Positions 43,994-55,884 of a stretch of DNA of 64,000 bases are shown here, piece after piece. Source of the stretch: Polyodon spathula (lineage: Eukaryota > Chordata > Actinopteri > Acipenseriformes > Polyodontidae); NCBI RefSeq assembly GCF_017654505.1, contig NC_054537.1:66102645-66166644 (forward strand). The letters are read 5' to 3'. Below the pieces are notes generated by a model. The model was not told the DNA's origin, searched no databases, and saw only the letters and a list, made by a program, of their open reading frames with translations. Position 1 is the first letter of the stretch. Every line of letters starts with the position of its first letter. The translations under genes were made by a program, and so were the position numbers.

Positions 43994-46900
43994 ATTTTAA
44001 AATCCCTTTCATTAAAACAGTAATTAATACAAGTGTACAAAAATATACACTCCAATAACATCAAAGAATGTTACAAAATGTTTTTTAAAAATTCCAGCAC
44101 TGATAATAAAGCAGTAGTAAAAACATAAAATAACAGCACAATTAAACACATCATAAAACAGCAGCATCAATAAATAAAATCAGCACATTAGGACATTTTT
44201 TCTACATTGCAATGTTAGGTTTAAAATTAGCTTTCCTTCCTCCCCCACCTTGCCCACTCCCTTTCCAAATGCACCGAGTCTTAAAATTATCCAAGTCTTG
44301 AATCATGCAGTAAGAAGATAAATCAATATAGCATTGCTTGACCCAAAAGAAAGTTGGTAGAGGGTCGCCAGCAGATTCGCTAAAAGTGTCCGGAGTCATG
44401 GGCAGTCTGTGAAGAGGAGGAACAGAAGGGGCACTGCTCCCCATGCCTGGGTTGACCCGGCTCTTGTTATATCTACATCGTATGTCTTGTTATTTCTAAA
44501 TGTCACCTGCTTTCGCAAGGTTTGGCAGAGATGTTCTTTAAAAACATCAAAACACCTCAAAATAATGCAAAATTCAGCATGACACCATGCTTTTTAGAGG
44601 CTTCGTGAGTCAGTATGACGTCACACAGAGCAGCTGATGATTCCATTACTTCCGGATTGGCTAAAGTCTGCGCAGTGAAGTATAGAAATATTTTGGTTTT
44701 GAAGTGGCTGATGATGGAATACTAAAACAATATAACAAGACCTTATTTTTCTCCATGGATATTGTGAAGCGAAGCACCACTAAGTTACCAGTAAATTAAG
44801 TTATTGCTGTTCATATGTAAATATCAGTTAGCACCTATATATGTTTGATATTGAAATTGTGTTATTATATTTCTGTGTTTTGGAGGACTTTGATATTATC
44901 AATATCAATATCGAAATACGTGCATGATATCAAAATACTTTTTATGACTTTTGTCTGAACACGTGGCACTTGATAACAATGTTCATTACATGTTCTAATT
45001 CAGCAGCTTTTCCACATAATGACTGTTGATGCAGAATGCAGTGTAAGAAAATAGTTACTTCTGCATTTCTTTCTTAAATTTTTTTCCAGCACTCTGCTAG
45101 CCAGTCCACTCTTTTGCCCAGTGATACATGGTGCACCCTCTGTTGTAATCCTATGTAATTTCTTCCAAGGTAATTTAACAAATTCACTATCTGAAAAATT
45201 CACAACACTTAATTTTTTTTTTTCTTTTTTCAGAAAAAAAACTTTCGCTATTGATAACTGCTATTAATGACTGCCATTGATTGTACTCACATAGCACTTT
45301 CACCCCAATCAATGGAGCCTGCTCTGCAGGGTAACAGTGCATACACAGAAGAATTGAGGCTACCTCCCATCAATCATTATTTCTTGAGCAAGCAGAAGAA
45401 AAAGATATGTGATTGCACAACATGACTTTTATTGTATACGGATTAAAGGAGAAAGGAAAAGGGCTTTTTTTTTACAACTGAAAAGGAATACATGTTAAAA
45501 AAGGTATGCAGTGCAGTTTCACTTTACGTTACCTCTGCCTTTCCCATGCTGAGTGCTGTGTCTGTTGTCTGTTGATCACTTGTTTTCGGGCAATGTAAGC
45601 CACCTTCACCTTTCACAATAAGCTAACAATATGACTGGACTGCTGGGGCTTTTTATATGAAGGTGGTCACTTGTAGTCTCAGACATTATCGTCCACATTA
45701 AATTATTGCTTGCACAAAATTCAGTGCACTATGGCACGTAAATAAGCCAAATAGGGTGCACATAAATGAATGAATTCCCTGTTAGTAAATGGGGCAGCAA
45801 ATTTAGATTTATCATGCACGTTAGGTTCACTACTTTACGTATGCCCTAACTCTACAATTAGTGCCCTTTAGTAAATGAAGCCCTTTGTGTTAAATCTGTA
45901 GTTCTAGAAAAAATGGTAAAATGTATTTAACTGTCAATAATGTATTTTGTAATGCTTATTTTTTACGAATATGTTTTGTTTAGGCCATCATCTGCCAATG
46001 ATTTCTTCTATTATTTGTTACAGTTTTCTGTTGCTCTGTCAGAAATGTTAAACTTCAAGAATGAAAAAAGGAAACCTTTTATCTTTGACATATTTTTCAG
46101 GGCTGTCCAAAATGTATGGCTCTATTTTATAGAGGTGAAGTACCAGTATTTATATATATATTTTTTTATTTTAAAGCTTTTAATAGGTTCAAAAATAATA
46201 TAAGTCAAACAGTCATAAGGAGGGCACTAGAGAATGCAAAACATTCTGTGTTGCAAAGATTTCAACAAATTAAACTCATTATAAAATTACAAATACATTA
46301 ATAAGTGTTTATAGCTTGTTGTGTCTCAAGGTTTTGGAAACTGTAAAATGCAAGAAGGAGGCATGGTAGTGTCAAAGTGATTTACTTCATGAAAATGACA
46401 TTTCTGTACAATAACAAGACAACTGTGTTGCTAGGCAGCACTAATGAGTTTCTCTTGAGCTTCTTTAATTATTTTTAGCTGTGATGCGGTAAGGTCCATA
46501 ATACTTTTTACTCTATTTAATTGGTTTTCTTTGCTTAATATTATTGAAGATTCATACTGTTAATTTCCAAGTCTGAGTACGTTCAATAGTGTTTGAGTTG
46601 AGGGGTATGAGCTTTTGAATAACTGTCATAATGATAATTTCTCAAGTATAGCGTCATTATTTTAGGGCTCCATTCAGGCTCTTGAAACAAATAACATGAT
46701 CTGTGTATGCTGTGCTTTGTGGTTTGCAATATATCCTGTCACCACATGGGAGAGTGTTTGTGTTTGTTAACAAAAATACATATTTGTTGTGTAAAAGTTC
46801 TTTAGAAAATTATCAATTGTATTCTTATGTTCTTGCTGCTGTTTTTGTATGAACAGTTACCATTCCTTAGGGATATAATAGTAGGGCATTATAATTGATA

Positions 46901-47095
46901 CAATGTGTTCATTTGTACATTTTCTTACTAGTTTCAGAACTGTAATTTTGTTTTCTTTCATGGATATATTGTGATAATAACAACTGAGTTAAAAGCCTTG
47001 AGAATGTAGCCCATTGCATTGTATGCTGCATGGACAGTATGCATGTACTGGTACTGTTGGTACACCACTACTGTTATACTGTATGATTCATCCTA
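43994..47095. other. Non-genic stretch
   Basis: I find no supported gene or repeat family. A CRE-like palindrome TGACGTCA occurs at about 44618, in a slightly richer patch (44390-44680). The open minus-strand frame at 44202-44444 is not recognised. Confidence 0.5.
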
Positions 47096-47310
47096 ATGGC
47101 TTTCAAAAAAGTGATGTCAGCATACCCTAACATACTCCAAAGATTAATTGGGTTTAAGTCAGGAGACGTGAGTAAGTTAAGATGGTACCATGCTCTTTAA
47201 ACCTCCTCTCATGTGTTGCCCAGTGGACAGGTGCATTATCTTCTGAAAATGATCATTTGCAAACAGCTGCTCTCTGAATGGAGCTTTCTGCAAGCTGTGC
47301 CTGCAACTAA
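47096..47310 (-). pseudogene. Tc1/mariner-type transposase fragment
   Basis: On the minus strand two blocks can be read across frames: EDNAPVHWATHERRFKEHGT (second catalytic Asp block, family usually DNAPVHTA) and then DLNPINLWSML (the PDLNPIE-x-LW block, with Glu changed to Asn). Spacing is about that of a mariner/Tc1 core. Only about 70 residues are visible; the ends and terminal repeats are not. Confidence 0.55.
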
Positions 47311-50300
47311 CCACGACCTAGCCATGAATTGCAAATAAGAATGCAGTGGACTGGATGGAAAATGAAATGTTTGCATCTTGAAGAGATGCTCTGGGCAGTG
47401 CCAGTTGGACAAATGTAGATTTCACTTTTTTTGCAGGCATCAAGGCAGAAGGAACTGTGTAGAAGGCAAATAATTACTTTTGGAAAGCGATTTGAAAAAG
47501 AAGATGGCTTAGAAAATAGGTCACAAAAACTAAGTCTTTAGGAAAAAAGAGATATGATTAAATTTTTGAGGAAACTACTTATTGAAATCTGGCTTTTGCT
47601 GAATAAAAAAAAAAAAAAAATACTGCAAGAGAAGGCTTACAGAACACTAGGCAATCAAGCTTAGAGATAGAAGAAACCCAGCTTACTGGAGTCAAAAGTA
47701 ATGCATACTTAACTATTAAAAAAAGAGAGAATATACTATACTTTATTTTTCACTTTAAAATTAGGAGTAAATTAAAACTATTAGTTGAGAAGTTGCCCAA
47801 AAAGATGGGTGCACTATGCTGATGTAATTGTTTCATACCAGATTACTCCTTGAAGGGCTTTGACTCTTTATTATAGCTCTGCTTGCTATATAATCTAGGT
47901 AGAGAAGCTGGTATTCATCACTGTGCTTTACTGCAGACTTTAACTGCATTTATCTTTGTTCACTCATGGAATAAGTGCTTAGTACTTAACAGTCTCTAAC
48001 ACTCATTAGTAACCTTATGCCTGCCTTACTGGAAAGAAGACTTTTATTTTAGTGGTGAACCCTTGATTCAATAAAGTACAGTACCGCCCTTATAACACTG
48101 TTGTTGGGAACCATAATCATTCACAGCTTACTGTATGCTCTAAATATTAATAATAATGAGACCTTGTTACAAAGTTTGGTAACTGTTGAAAATGTTCTGA
48201 GTGCCCAATATGTAACTGTACTTGTGTGACAAACGTTATTAAAGACATTAAAGGCAAAATAAATATAGTCTTCTTTCCCACTTGATAAAGAACATTTCTC
48301 TTTTATTTCCATTTAGTTTTATCATGTATTTATTCAGTAAATTGAGTCAAGTACATGACCTAGACAAGGAGCAAGATAACTGAAACAGCATTTCCTCAAA
48401 GAGAATTACATGTGGCTACATTCGCAAGGGAGTACTTAAGTGTTTTCAACATACATTTATCTGTTATGGGTATAAATAATTAACTAGAGCTTACAACATT
48501 ATAAATAAAATGTAATGCTGAACTGAAGGTGATTGTCAATCAAATGTACTGAATCCACACATTTGTGACTTTTAAAAAGAGACCAGTATGTTACTGTAAC
48601 CCTTTGACACACACTGGAAATTTCAGAAATGGAAAATTAAGGGGTTAATTATGTTTTTCTTTAATATTTATCCTTAAGAGTTACTGTACTTGAATTTAAT
48701 GAGGTGTACAAATATAGTATTTTTTGTTGTACTGAATGCAACACTGATAGCATAAAAATGTAAATAACATAGTGATGCTGATATTTATAGAAATGGTTCC
48801 TTGGCATAGCATAATATCTGTAACCATAGTAATAACAGCCTTTGGTTCTGTGAAATGTTTCCTTCTTTGTTTTAGAGAGATACTATTAGTGGTTGTTCCT
48901 TGTTGATGATATTTGTTTGGCCATCCCAGCAAAGTTTCCTTATTCAATGTAGCTGCTTAATTGTTATAAGCACTGATTGAAAAGTAGCAACAACTTTTAA
49001 ATACTTAGGCTGCTACATTTACAGTAAAAGTGAAACAAAACAATGGCCTTTGCAAACAAAAAATGAAATACAAACCTTTGCAGATGATCTCTAGTCAGTA
49101 TCAGTCAGTGATTTGCAAAGGCATACATCAGTTTCCCAATATTTATTCAGATGTTTATAGTTTATTTATTTTCTAATAAACTAAACAGAGAGATTGGCGG
49201 ATTTAAAGGTGATAGCATTATTCCTATGCTGGAAGTCACATAATATTGAATGTGGACTCAGAGAGACTCTGGTTTCCACACCATGTAATGTTTAGTGCTT
49301 TTTTTTCTCTCATGCCTTTGTTATTATGACATTGCTACTCCCCCTGTCTCCCTTTCCCATCTTGCTACTGTTTTGTTTGCTTGCAAACCCCTTTCTCCTT
49401 TTTCTCCTCTCCTCCCCTCATTTTCTCTTTTTTCCAGTCATTCCAATTTAAACCAACATTCTCCAGTTTCTCTCTCTCTCGCTAGCAAATTTCTATGTAA
49501 GGTTTACAGCTGAATGTGCCATGTGTGTCCTTGTAAAACGAAACTAATGAATGTTCTACTGCCATTTAAAATGCAATTAGAAACTGTTAATTGTACAGTG
49601 TGATTCAGCTGTTTTGCCACCTAAATGTATCTGTTGTTATTTTCATCCTCTGCCAGAAGCATTAGTCCCATATGCTGTATAACATTTTAAACTTCCTACA
49701 GAAAAGAAGAGTGATCGTTACTAATGTATTATCACTTTGGATCACAAATACACATGTTTTTCAGACATTTAAAGCACGCCACAGTTCTAAATAAACCAGG
49801 AACACCAAATTAGCCATTTTAAACACCTTGGGCAGGATTTTCAGAAAACAGTGGTATTGTATCGAACTTGTAGTATGGTAACGAGAGCTATAGTAGCAAG
49901 TGATTTTCAAGCGAAATGTGTTAATTAAATCAATCCGTTAATGCTTTGAAAGTGAGTCGATGAGGTCTGTAATGAACACACTTCTCGTTAAAAAGCTTCA
50001 TTGTCGCAGGTTACTTCACTTCCTGTCTCAACAACTAAATAAGGGGAACTTGTTAATCAAAATGCATGTTAATGAGATTAAGAAAAATGAATGAAAGCAT
50101 AATTCGCTTTTATGGAAACTACTACCGTACAGCGAGGCGGCTCTCCCACCAGCGAGCAGCAGCCAAATGGAAATGAAATAAAAAAAAATAATGGGAATAT
50201 CTATTTTGTAAACTTCATTTGAAATTGTGCATTTTGTCCTGCAGAATGTACCTTTATTTAGATAACTTTATATATGAGGTGCTGATTTACGATTATCTGG

Positions 50301-50446
50301 AGAGTGGGTAAAATTCGGACAGCACAGATTTTAAAAAAAAATATATAAAGAATTGGATGGTTGTTGGGTAAGCCATCTATCTATATTGGTTGGAATTTAT
50401 TTTCTTATGTTTGTAAATAAAACATGCGATTTGATATAATTTAATT
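47311..50446. other. AT-rich non-genic stretch
   Basis: No gene, RNA gene or known repeat recognised over 3.1 kb, apart from a 17-base A run near 47586. This is one of the emptier parts of the window. Confidence 0.55.
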
Positions 50447-50447
50447 A

Positions 50448-50481
<34 letters not shown>

Positions 50482-50506
50482 TATTATTATTATTATTATT
50501 TATTAG
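50447..50506. repeat. (TTA)n microsatellite
   Basis: About 19 TTA units with two shifts, leading into a short repeat. Confidence 0.95.
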
Positions 50507-50810
50507 CAGGTGCCCTTACCCAGGGCAACTCACAATTGTATACAAACAATACATATCAAGAATTACAGTACAAATAAGAGCAAGATACAAACTACAATGA
50601 CTTCAGTCCTAATAAGAGTAAATACAAAACACAGTACGATTTGATATCTGGGCAGTTCAAGAGCAGATAACAGTGTTGGTAGTCACATCAGGGTTAGACA
50701 TGAGTGCAGGTGAAATACAAGATACTACAGATTGAGTTAAGTGCAGGATTAAATACAGTAAAATAGGGAGTAGATACATGCAAGTTAAAGTGAATTAAAG
50801 GCAGAGTGCT
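50507..50810 (+). repeat. Short interspersed repeat ('gcaggtg…cttaccc' family)
   Basis: It begins GCAGGTGCCCTTACCCAGGG, CAACTCACAATTG directly after the TTA tract, related to the start of 43040-43212. The body is A-rich with several GTACAAATA-type motifs. The end near 50810 is uncertain. Confidence 0.5.
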
Positions 50811-51485
50811 CAGGGTTCTCCCTAGGCCTTTTTAGCTGGACGGGCCGCCTGGCAAAGTGGCTATCACCGCCTGGCTGAAAAAACCTGATCCACCCGTCTT
50901 ACAGATGCAACTGTGCCTTTAATAATAAGGACTGATTGCTCTTCTAGCAGACAATGAATGCAGGGGGTCAAAATAAGCCGGCTACCGACGCAATCCACTG
51001 GCTATACTTTATTAAAGAAAATATTAAGATTTTCGGGTATTATCATTCAGTCCATTTTTTGTTGTATTATTGTACTGTAAGGTGATATATAGTACATAAC
51101 AGCTGTACATAGGCACCAAAAAAAAAAAAATTCCTTTTGTTGTGATATTGTAACAACATGTACCCAAGTGCTTGTGAGAGATATTGGGGGTTTATTTATA
51201 GAGGCTGTACGCCTTTAAGGCATTATAGGATATCAGCTATTGTCAGCTGATAAACAAATTCTTAAGTGCAGAGGTGCTGGATTATTACACTGCGGTTTCA
51301 TGCAACAGTTATGATGGTGACCAAACGTGTGTGAGTACTGTTGTGTTAAAAAAAAAAAAAAAAGTTAAAATGAACAGTTGCATTCAAAAATAATGGGGTC
51401 TGTGAAACCAGCCATGTGTGCAGTATGATAATATGAGCAGTAGCACAGTACATCACTGCCTGTTGAAGCCCAGGTTACCCTAGTC
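50811..51485. other. Unassigned stretch
   Basis: It begins CAGGGTTCTCCCTAGGCC, which resembles the ends of some non-autonomous hAT elements, but I find no matching far end or 8-bp duplication. No coding frame. Confidence 0.35.
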
Positions 51486-51498
51486 ATATTAATGAATT

Positions 51499-52610
51499 TT
51501 GTTCCCCACAGCCAGATATGATACTCATTACCAGACAGCTTTTCATACTGTGGATCACAAGATTTTAAGTATTCGTCTTAGAGAATGGGTGGGCCTTTCT
51601 GGTAGTGTCCTAAACTGCTTCATATCCTATTTAGTGAATAGACAGTATTTTGTTGCCTTAGGAGAATCTACATCTGGACTAGTTAATATTACATGTGGTG
51701 TTCCGCAGGGCTCCATTCTTGGTCCCATGTTATTCTCTTTATACATGCTGCCACTTGGGGAGGTTATTCATAAACATGGGGTGAATTTCCACAGCTAGGC
51801 AGATGACACACAGGTTGATATATCTGTTAAACCAGGTGACAGCAGGGATGGGGTTTTTTTCCCCTACCTCCTGGGTTTAAAAGAGCAGAGAGGCGGCTGC
51901 AGGCCGCCGTTGCAGTAGCTGTTGAAATCCGCCACCAGCCACCGCCGAGGCCGCCGCCTCAAGCTATCAATGCCTTTTTCAAATGCCTAGCCGATATTTT
52001 CAAGCTGGATGTCTCAGAATTTCTTACAGTTAAATTCTGATAAGACAGAAGTCTTACTTTTAGGGTCTAATTAACGGATGGACTTGATAAATTTTGATCT
52101 AGATATGCTAAAATCAAATGTAAAATCTGAAGGAAAAACGTGGGGGTTATTTTTGATTCTGCACTTTCCTTTGAACCACATATCAAATACATTACAAGAG
52201 TGTCCTTCTATCATTTAAGAAACATTGCGCAAGTTAGACCATTCTTGTCCTTGGATGATGCAAAGAAATTAGTACATGCTTTTATTTTTTCTAGGTTATA
52301 TTACTGTGACACTTTATTCTCTGGACTTACAAGTCATGCTGTTTCACGCCTACAGCTAGTGCAAAATGCTGCTGCTAGAATGCTAACTAGAATAAAAAAA
52401 AAAGGTTTCACATTACGCCTGTGTTGGCATCATTGCAGTGGCTTCCTGTGCATTACAGAATTGATTTTAAAATTCTGCTACTAGTTTTTAAAGCACTGAA
52501 TGGACTATCTCCACAATATCTAAATGATATGCTAATTCCTTATCAGCCTGAACACACTCTTGAGATCTGCAAATGCTGGCCATTTATGTATTCCGAAGGT
52601 GAATGGTAAA
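51499..52610 (+). pseudogene. L2-type reverse transcriptase, C-terminal part
   Basis: Blocks in order are [20 protein letters not shown] (motif A), [20 protein letters not shown] (motif B), then FHS, a stop and ADDTQVDISVKPGD, where the Tyr of the YADD motif is a TAG stop (about 51796). After the GC-rich insertion come CLADIFKLDVSEFLTV-like residues, NSDKTEVLLLGSN, MGVIFDSALSFEPHIKYITR, LHAF-like and RLQLVQNAAARMLTR, then WLPVHYRIDFKILLLVFKAL and NGLSPQYLNDML. All match L2 RT and its C-terminal tail. A frameshift near 52420 divides the end. Confidence 0.85.
51847..51975. repeat. GC-rich insertion inside the L2 LINE
   Basis: About 125 bp from GGGATGGGGTTTTTTTCCCC to GCCGCCGCCTCAAGC. It is far richer in GC than the surrounding L2 sequence and separates two parts of the RT that are normally adjacent. 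It contains GGCGGCTGCAGGCCGCC, a near palindrome. I do not recognise the family. Confidence 0.6.
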
Positions 52611-52884
52611 AGGATGGGAGAGGCTGCTTTCTGTTTTAATGACCCCACACTCTGGAACTCTTCACCCCCTTTTATCAGAGATTCACCTTCAATTGGAATC
52701 TTCAGATCTCGATTAAAATAGCTTTTCCATAATATTTGTATGTTTCATTCTGAGTGTTATTGTTACTTCTGTTTTTAATAACTGTACTATTTTCTTACTG
52801 TTTATTATTGTATTTTTGTACTTGTTTCTGTATGTAAAGCGCTTTGAATTGTATTGTACATGAATTGCGCTATATAAATAAAGG

Positions 52885-52886
<2 letters not shown>

Positions 52887-52943
<57 letters not shown>
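52887..52943. repeat. (TTA)n tail of the L2 LINE
   Basis: About 19 TTA units attached to the L2 3' end. Confidence 0.95.
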
Positions 52944-55495
52944 GTGCCTTGTGCTTCACATGCTACAGCACATCTGTGCTTCATGGAACCAGTCAATCTT
53001 TGGAAGAATGTTTATTGATTGTAATTTCACCAAGTTTGCATTTATGGGTTAGGTCATTCACAATAGGTGATTGTCAAAGCCTGCTACTGTGACTTGAGCA
53101 CCCAGTGACTAGCCTGCATCTTGAGTACATCACTGACTTTTTTTCCAGGAAAAGCAGAGGAATTTTTCCACTTTGTTTTAATGTGCAGACTTCAGAGCTT
53201 TATTGGTATTGCTATAGGTTGTATCGATTTCTTAGCACTCTGACATAACTGAGTATTTCCTAGGGGTTTTGAGCTAAATAAAATGCATGAGAGCAGCAGC
53301 TAGCTGGCTCCCACGTATGCATATTTAACTTTGCTCATGCTTTTAGGGTCTTTACCATTTTTTCACTAGAATTTCAGCTTCGAATTTAACATATTTAAAA
53401 CTGTCAATTGAATGTAGTTATACTACTGGTACTTTTCACAAATATTGGGACACCCCATATTGCACTAGCCTACCATACTGGGCTCAAAATGTTTTATCCA
53501 TACAGGAAAATTGCTTCCTTTTTAACACAAGACCTTTTATTAAATTATTATTTCTGTTACCAACGTAGAGACCCCCACCATGCAAACAGGCATAATACAT
53601 ACCCCAGAAAAACAATAAAAGCAAATGCCATGAACATTCTGTTTAAATCTAATATAAATCCAGCATAAAGTAAATCATGATTTTGCCTTAATGCTTCTGA
53701 AAAGGAGACAAATAATCCAAACCTTTCGACATGCCTGTGAAATATTTTGATCCAGCTTAGTCATCCAACTTTATTTACTTGCAATTTGAATTTCAGACTT
53801 AGTTATAGGACGTCAACCATCAATTGTTAATTTGTCACATTATTATAATATATGAGTTATGAATTATTAATATAAGCTTACTTACTGGATATCTGATTAG
53901 GTAACTGAACAATCATTGATCAGCCGCATGGGAATTTTATCGTAAATTTGTTCTTATGGACTGCTGTTCATAATTCTCTTTTCTCAGTTTTAAACAATTT
54001 TACCACATTCCTAAAAATATAAACATTATCTATACAACAGATGATATTCAAAGTGCATTTAGTACTAAATGAATTAACAACCTTAATACAGGGATTATGA
54101 TTGGAGTGATTTTTAGTAAATTAAACAGCGGCACATCTAAGCAAGTGTTGTGTTTTATAGGTGTTTGGTGGCTACCTCTAATCTACTTAAGTGTATTTTT
54201 TGCACACGCTTTGCAGTGCCAGAGTTTTTCACACAAAGAGTGCAAGAGAGAATGCACTCTCAAAATTATTATATGCTGTCACCAAGCAATTAATTGAATC
54301 AAAGTACAAAAAACACAAAGCTGGCATTAACATATTAAACTGTTTAAATAAAAAGTGTTATGGCTTAAGTGTTTAGAATTTCTTGTCATTAACATTCTGA
54401 GTGTGAGATCCATACTGTTGATGACATAATAATTGTACAGTAAGTTCCAGTGGAGAGATGTCTTTTAAATTGGTTCTAGCTAAATACATGATTCCATAAA
54501 CAAAACCATCAACTGGAAACAACAGAACTCAATTGAAAACTATTCTCCTACTGTACAGTACTGTATCTCTACCAAAGTCATACACAGGCAATGCAGCGTC
54601 TGATTTATTTGTAGTGATTTATTAGACCATGGTAACATTATGGTAATAATAGAAACAAAGATTTTAAAAACAATATTTGTATAAATTCATTATGCTACAG
54701 TAACATTACTGTAATATTTTGGGACTAATGAGAATGTTAGAACATTAAATAAAAAAAAAAAAATGGGTATTACCAATTTAGCAGTGGCAGGACAAAATGT
54801 CACATTGTAAAGAATAATTAAAGGGATACTTTTTAAAAAAAAATGATGTCATCCTTATCACCTCATTGAATTGTTGGCCAGAATATAACGGTAGTAAATA
54901 GGGATAACTCTGGTTATAATCACACTCTCAATAATATCAATCTTGTTTATCAGTTTTACCTTGATTGCCACAAACTTCCCATAGTGTTGTAAGGCTTGTT
55001 CACAATGCAGTTAAAGTGAAGTGATAATAAACAGAATAGGGGCTAGACTAACAGAGAAAACATTCACATTGGAATTGAACAGCAGTCAGGATTTTGATTG
55101 GCTGAATGATGTGTTAGGTGTCAAGTCCTCTACTGCTTTATCAACTTTCCCAGCAGAGGAATAAATCAGCTGTGGTTCACAGCTCTGGTAATGATCAGGC
55201 TTTAGTGGTTTCAGTCTGAGAGAATGGCTACAGATTATGGAGGGATTAAGTGAACTTGAAGCACTGCTTGTAATAAGGTGCCATAGGGATCTAATAAACC
55301 TTGCATTATGGTCTGACTTAGAGATGCAAACATTTTACTAGTATCAAAACATTATCACACAGATGTTAAAAAAGTCCTTTTTGATGTTCTCACCGATTTG
55401 CCTCATTGAATAATCTTCTGAGCTGTCATTTGAAGGTGTGAAACTGTGAACAGGTTCAATATCCAGCTTTCAGCTCCATATAATCAGTAGGAGGT
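52944..55495. other. AT-rich non-genic stretch
   Basis: No gene or known repeat is recognised over about 2.5 kb. Confidence 0.55.
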
Positions 55496-55499
55496 ATGT

Positions 55500-55845
55500 T
55501 CTGGTTACCGATCCTAAGGGACCGAGGTTACTGTTCCGGTGCAGGCTACTGCTAGTCTTGTGTTTGTACTGACTAGTAGTTTAGCCAGTGGCTGACTTGC
55601 AGGTGGGCATCCCTGCTAACGTGCCACTAGCAGTAACTGTGTTTATCCCCTCTGTTCTCGCTTGCGAGTTCCAGGTTACTGCTTCGGTACCGAGTGTAAT
55701 GTCGATACCGAGTTTCGTGCAGAGTGTTGGTACCATGTGCAACCAGGTCGGTACAGAGTGTCGGTTCTGAGCTCCGTGTTGATACTGATTGTTGGTACCG
55801 AGTGCACTCAATGTCAGTACCGATTGTCGGTCGGTCCAATGTGTG
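55500..55845 (+). repeat. Degenerate tandem GGTACCGAGTGT-type repeats
   Basis: Variants of GGTACCGAGTGT, GATACCGAGTTT, GGTACAGAGTGT, GGTACCGATTGTC and similar occur about ten times at spacings of roughly 15-35 bases. Similar GGTACCGA repeats occur upstream of or inside the leader of fish DIRS1-like elements as I recall them, so I treat these as part of the element. Confidence 0.7.
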
Positions 55846-55884
55846 GTCTATATACTGTTGTGATCACAGCACTATTACCATACC

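Larger units (their letters stand above)
51486..52888 (+). mobile_element. L2-clade LINE, 3' part
   Basis: The RT fragment (from about 51500), C-terminal region and a 3' tail ending GCGCTATATAAATAAAG directly before a (TTA)n tract are typical of fish L2 LINEs. It is 5'-truncated inside the RT. A GC-rich insertion of about 125 bp lies at about 51847-51975. Confidence 0.88.

Noticed and set aside
44390..44680. CRE-like TGACGTCA palindrome in a slightly GC-richer patch as a promoter
   Set aside because: A single 8-bp site with no recognisable gene nearby is not enough to call a promoter. The 80-codon minus frame beside it has no recognisable motif.
49295..49513. Plus-strand frame rich in Ser, Pro, Leu and Phe
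   Set aside because: It is a translation of a C/T-rich tract. There is no conserved motif, and the composition explains the open frame.
50811..51485. Non-autonomous hAT element starting CAGGGTTCTCCC
   Set aside because: I found no matching far end and no exact 8-bp target duplication. GCAGAGTGCT (about 50801) and GCAGAGGTGCT (about 51269) are similar but not identical, and the inner end does not fit.
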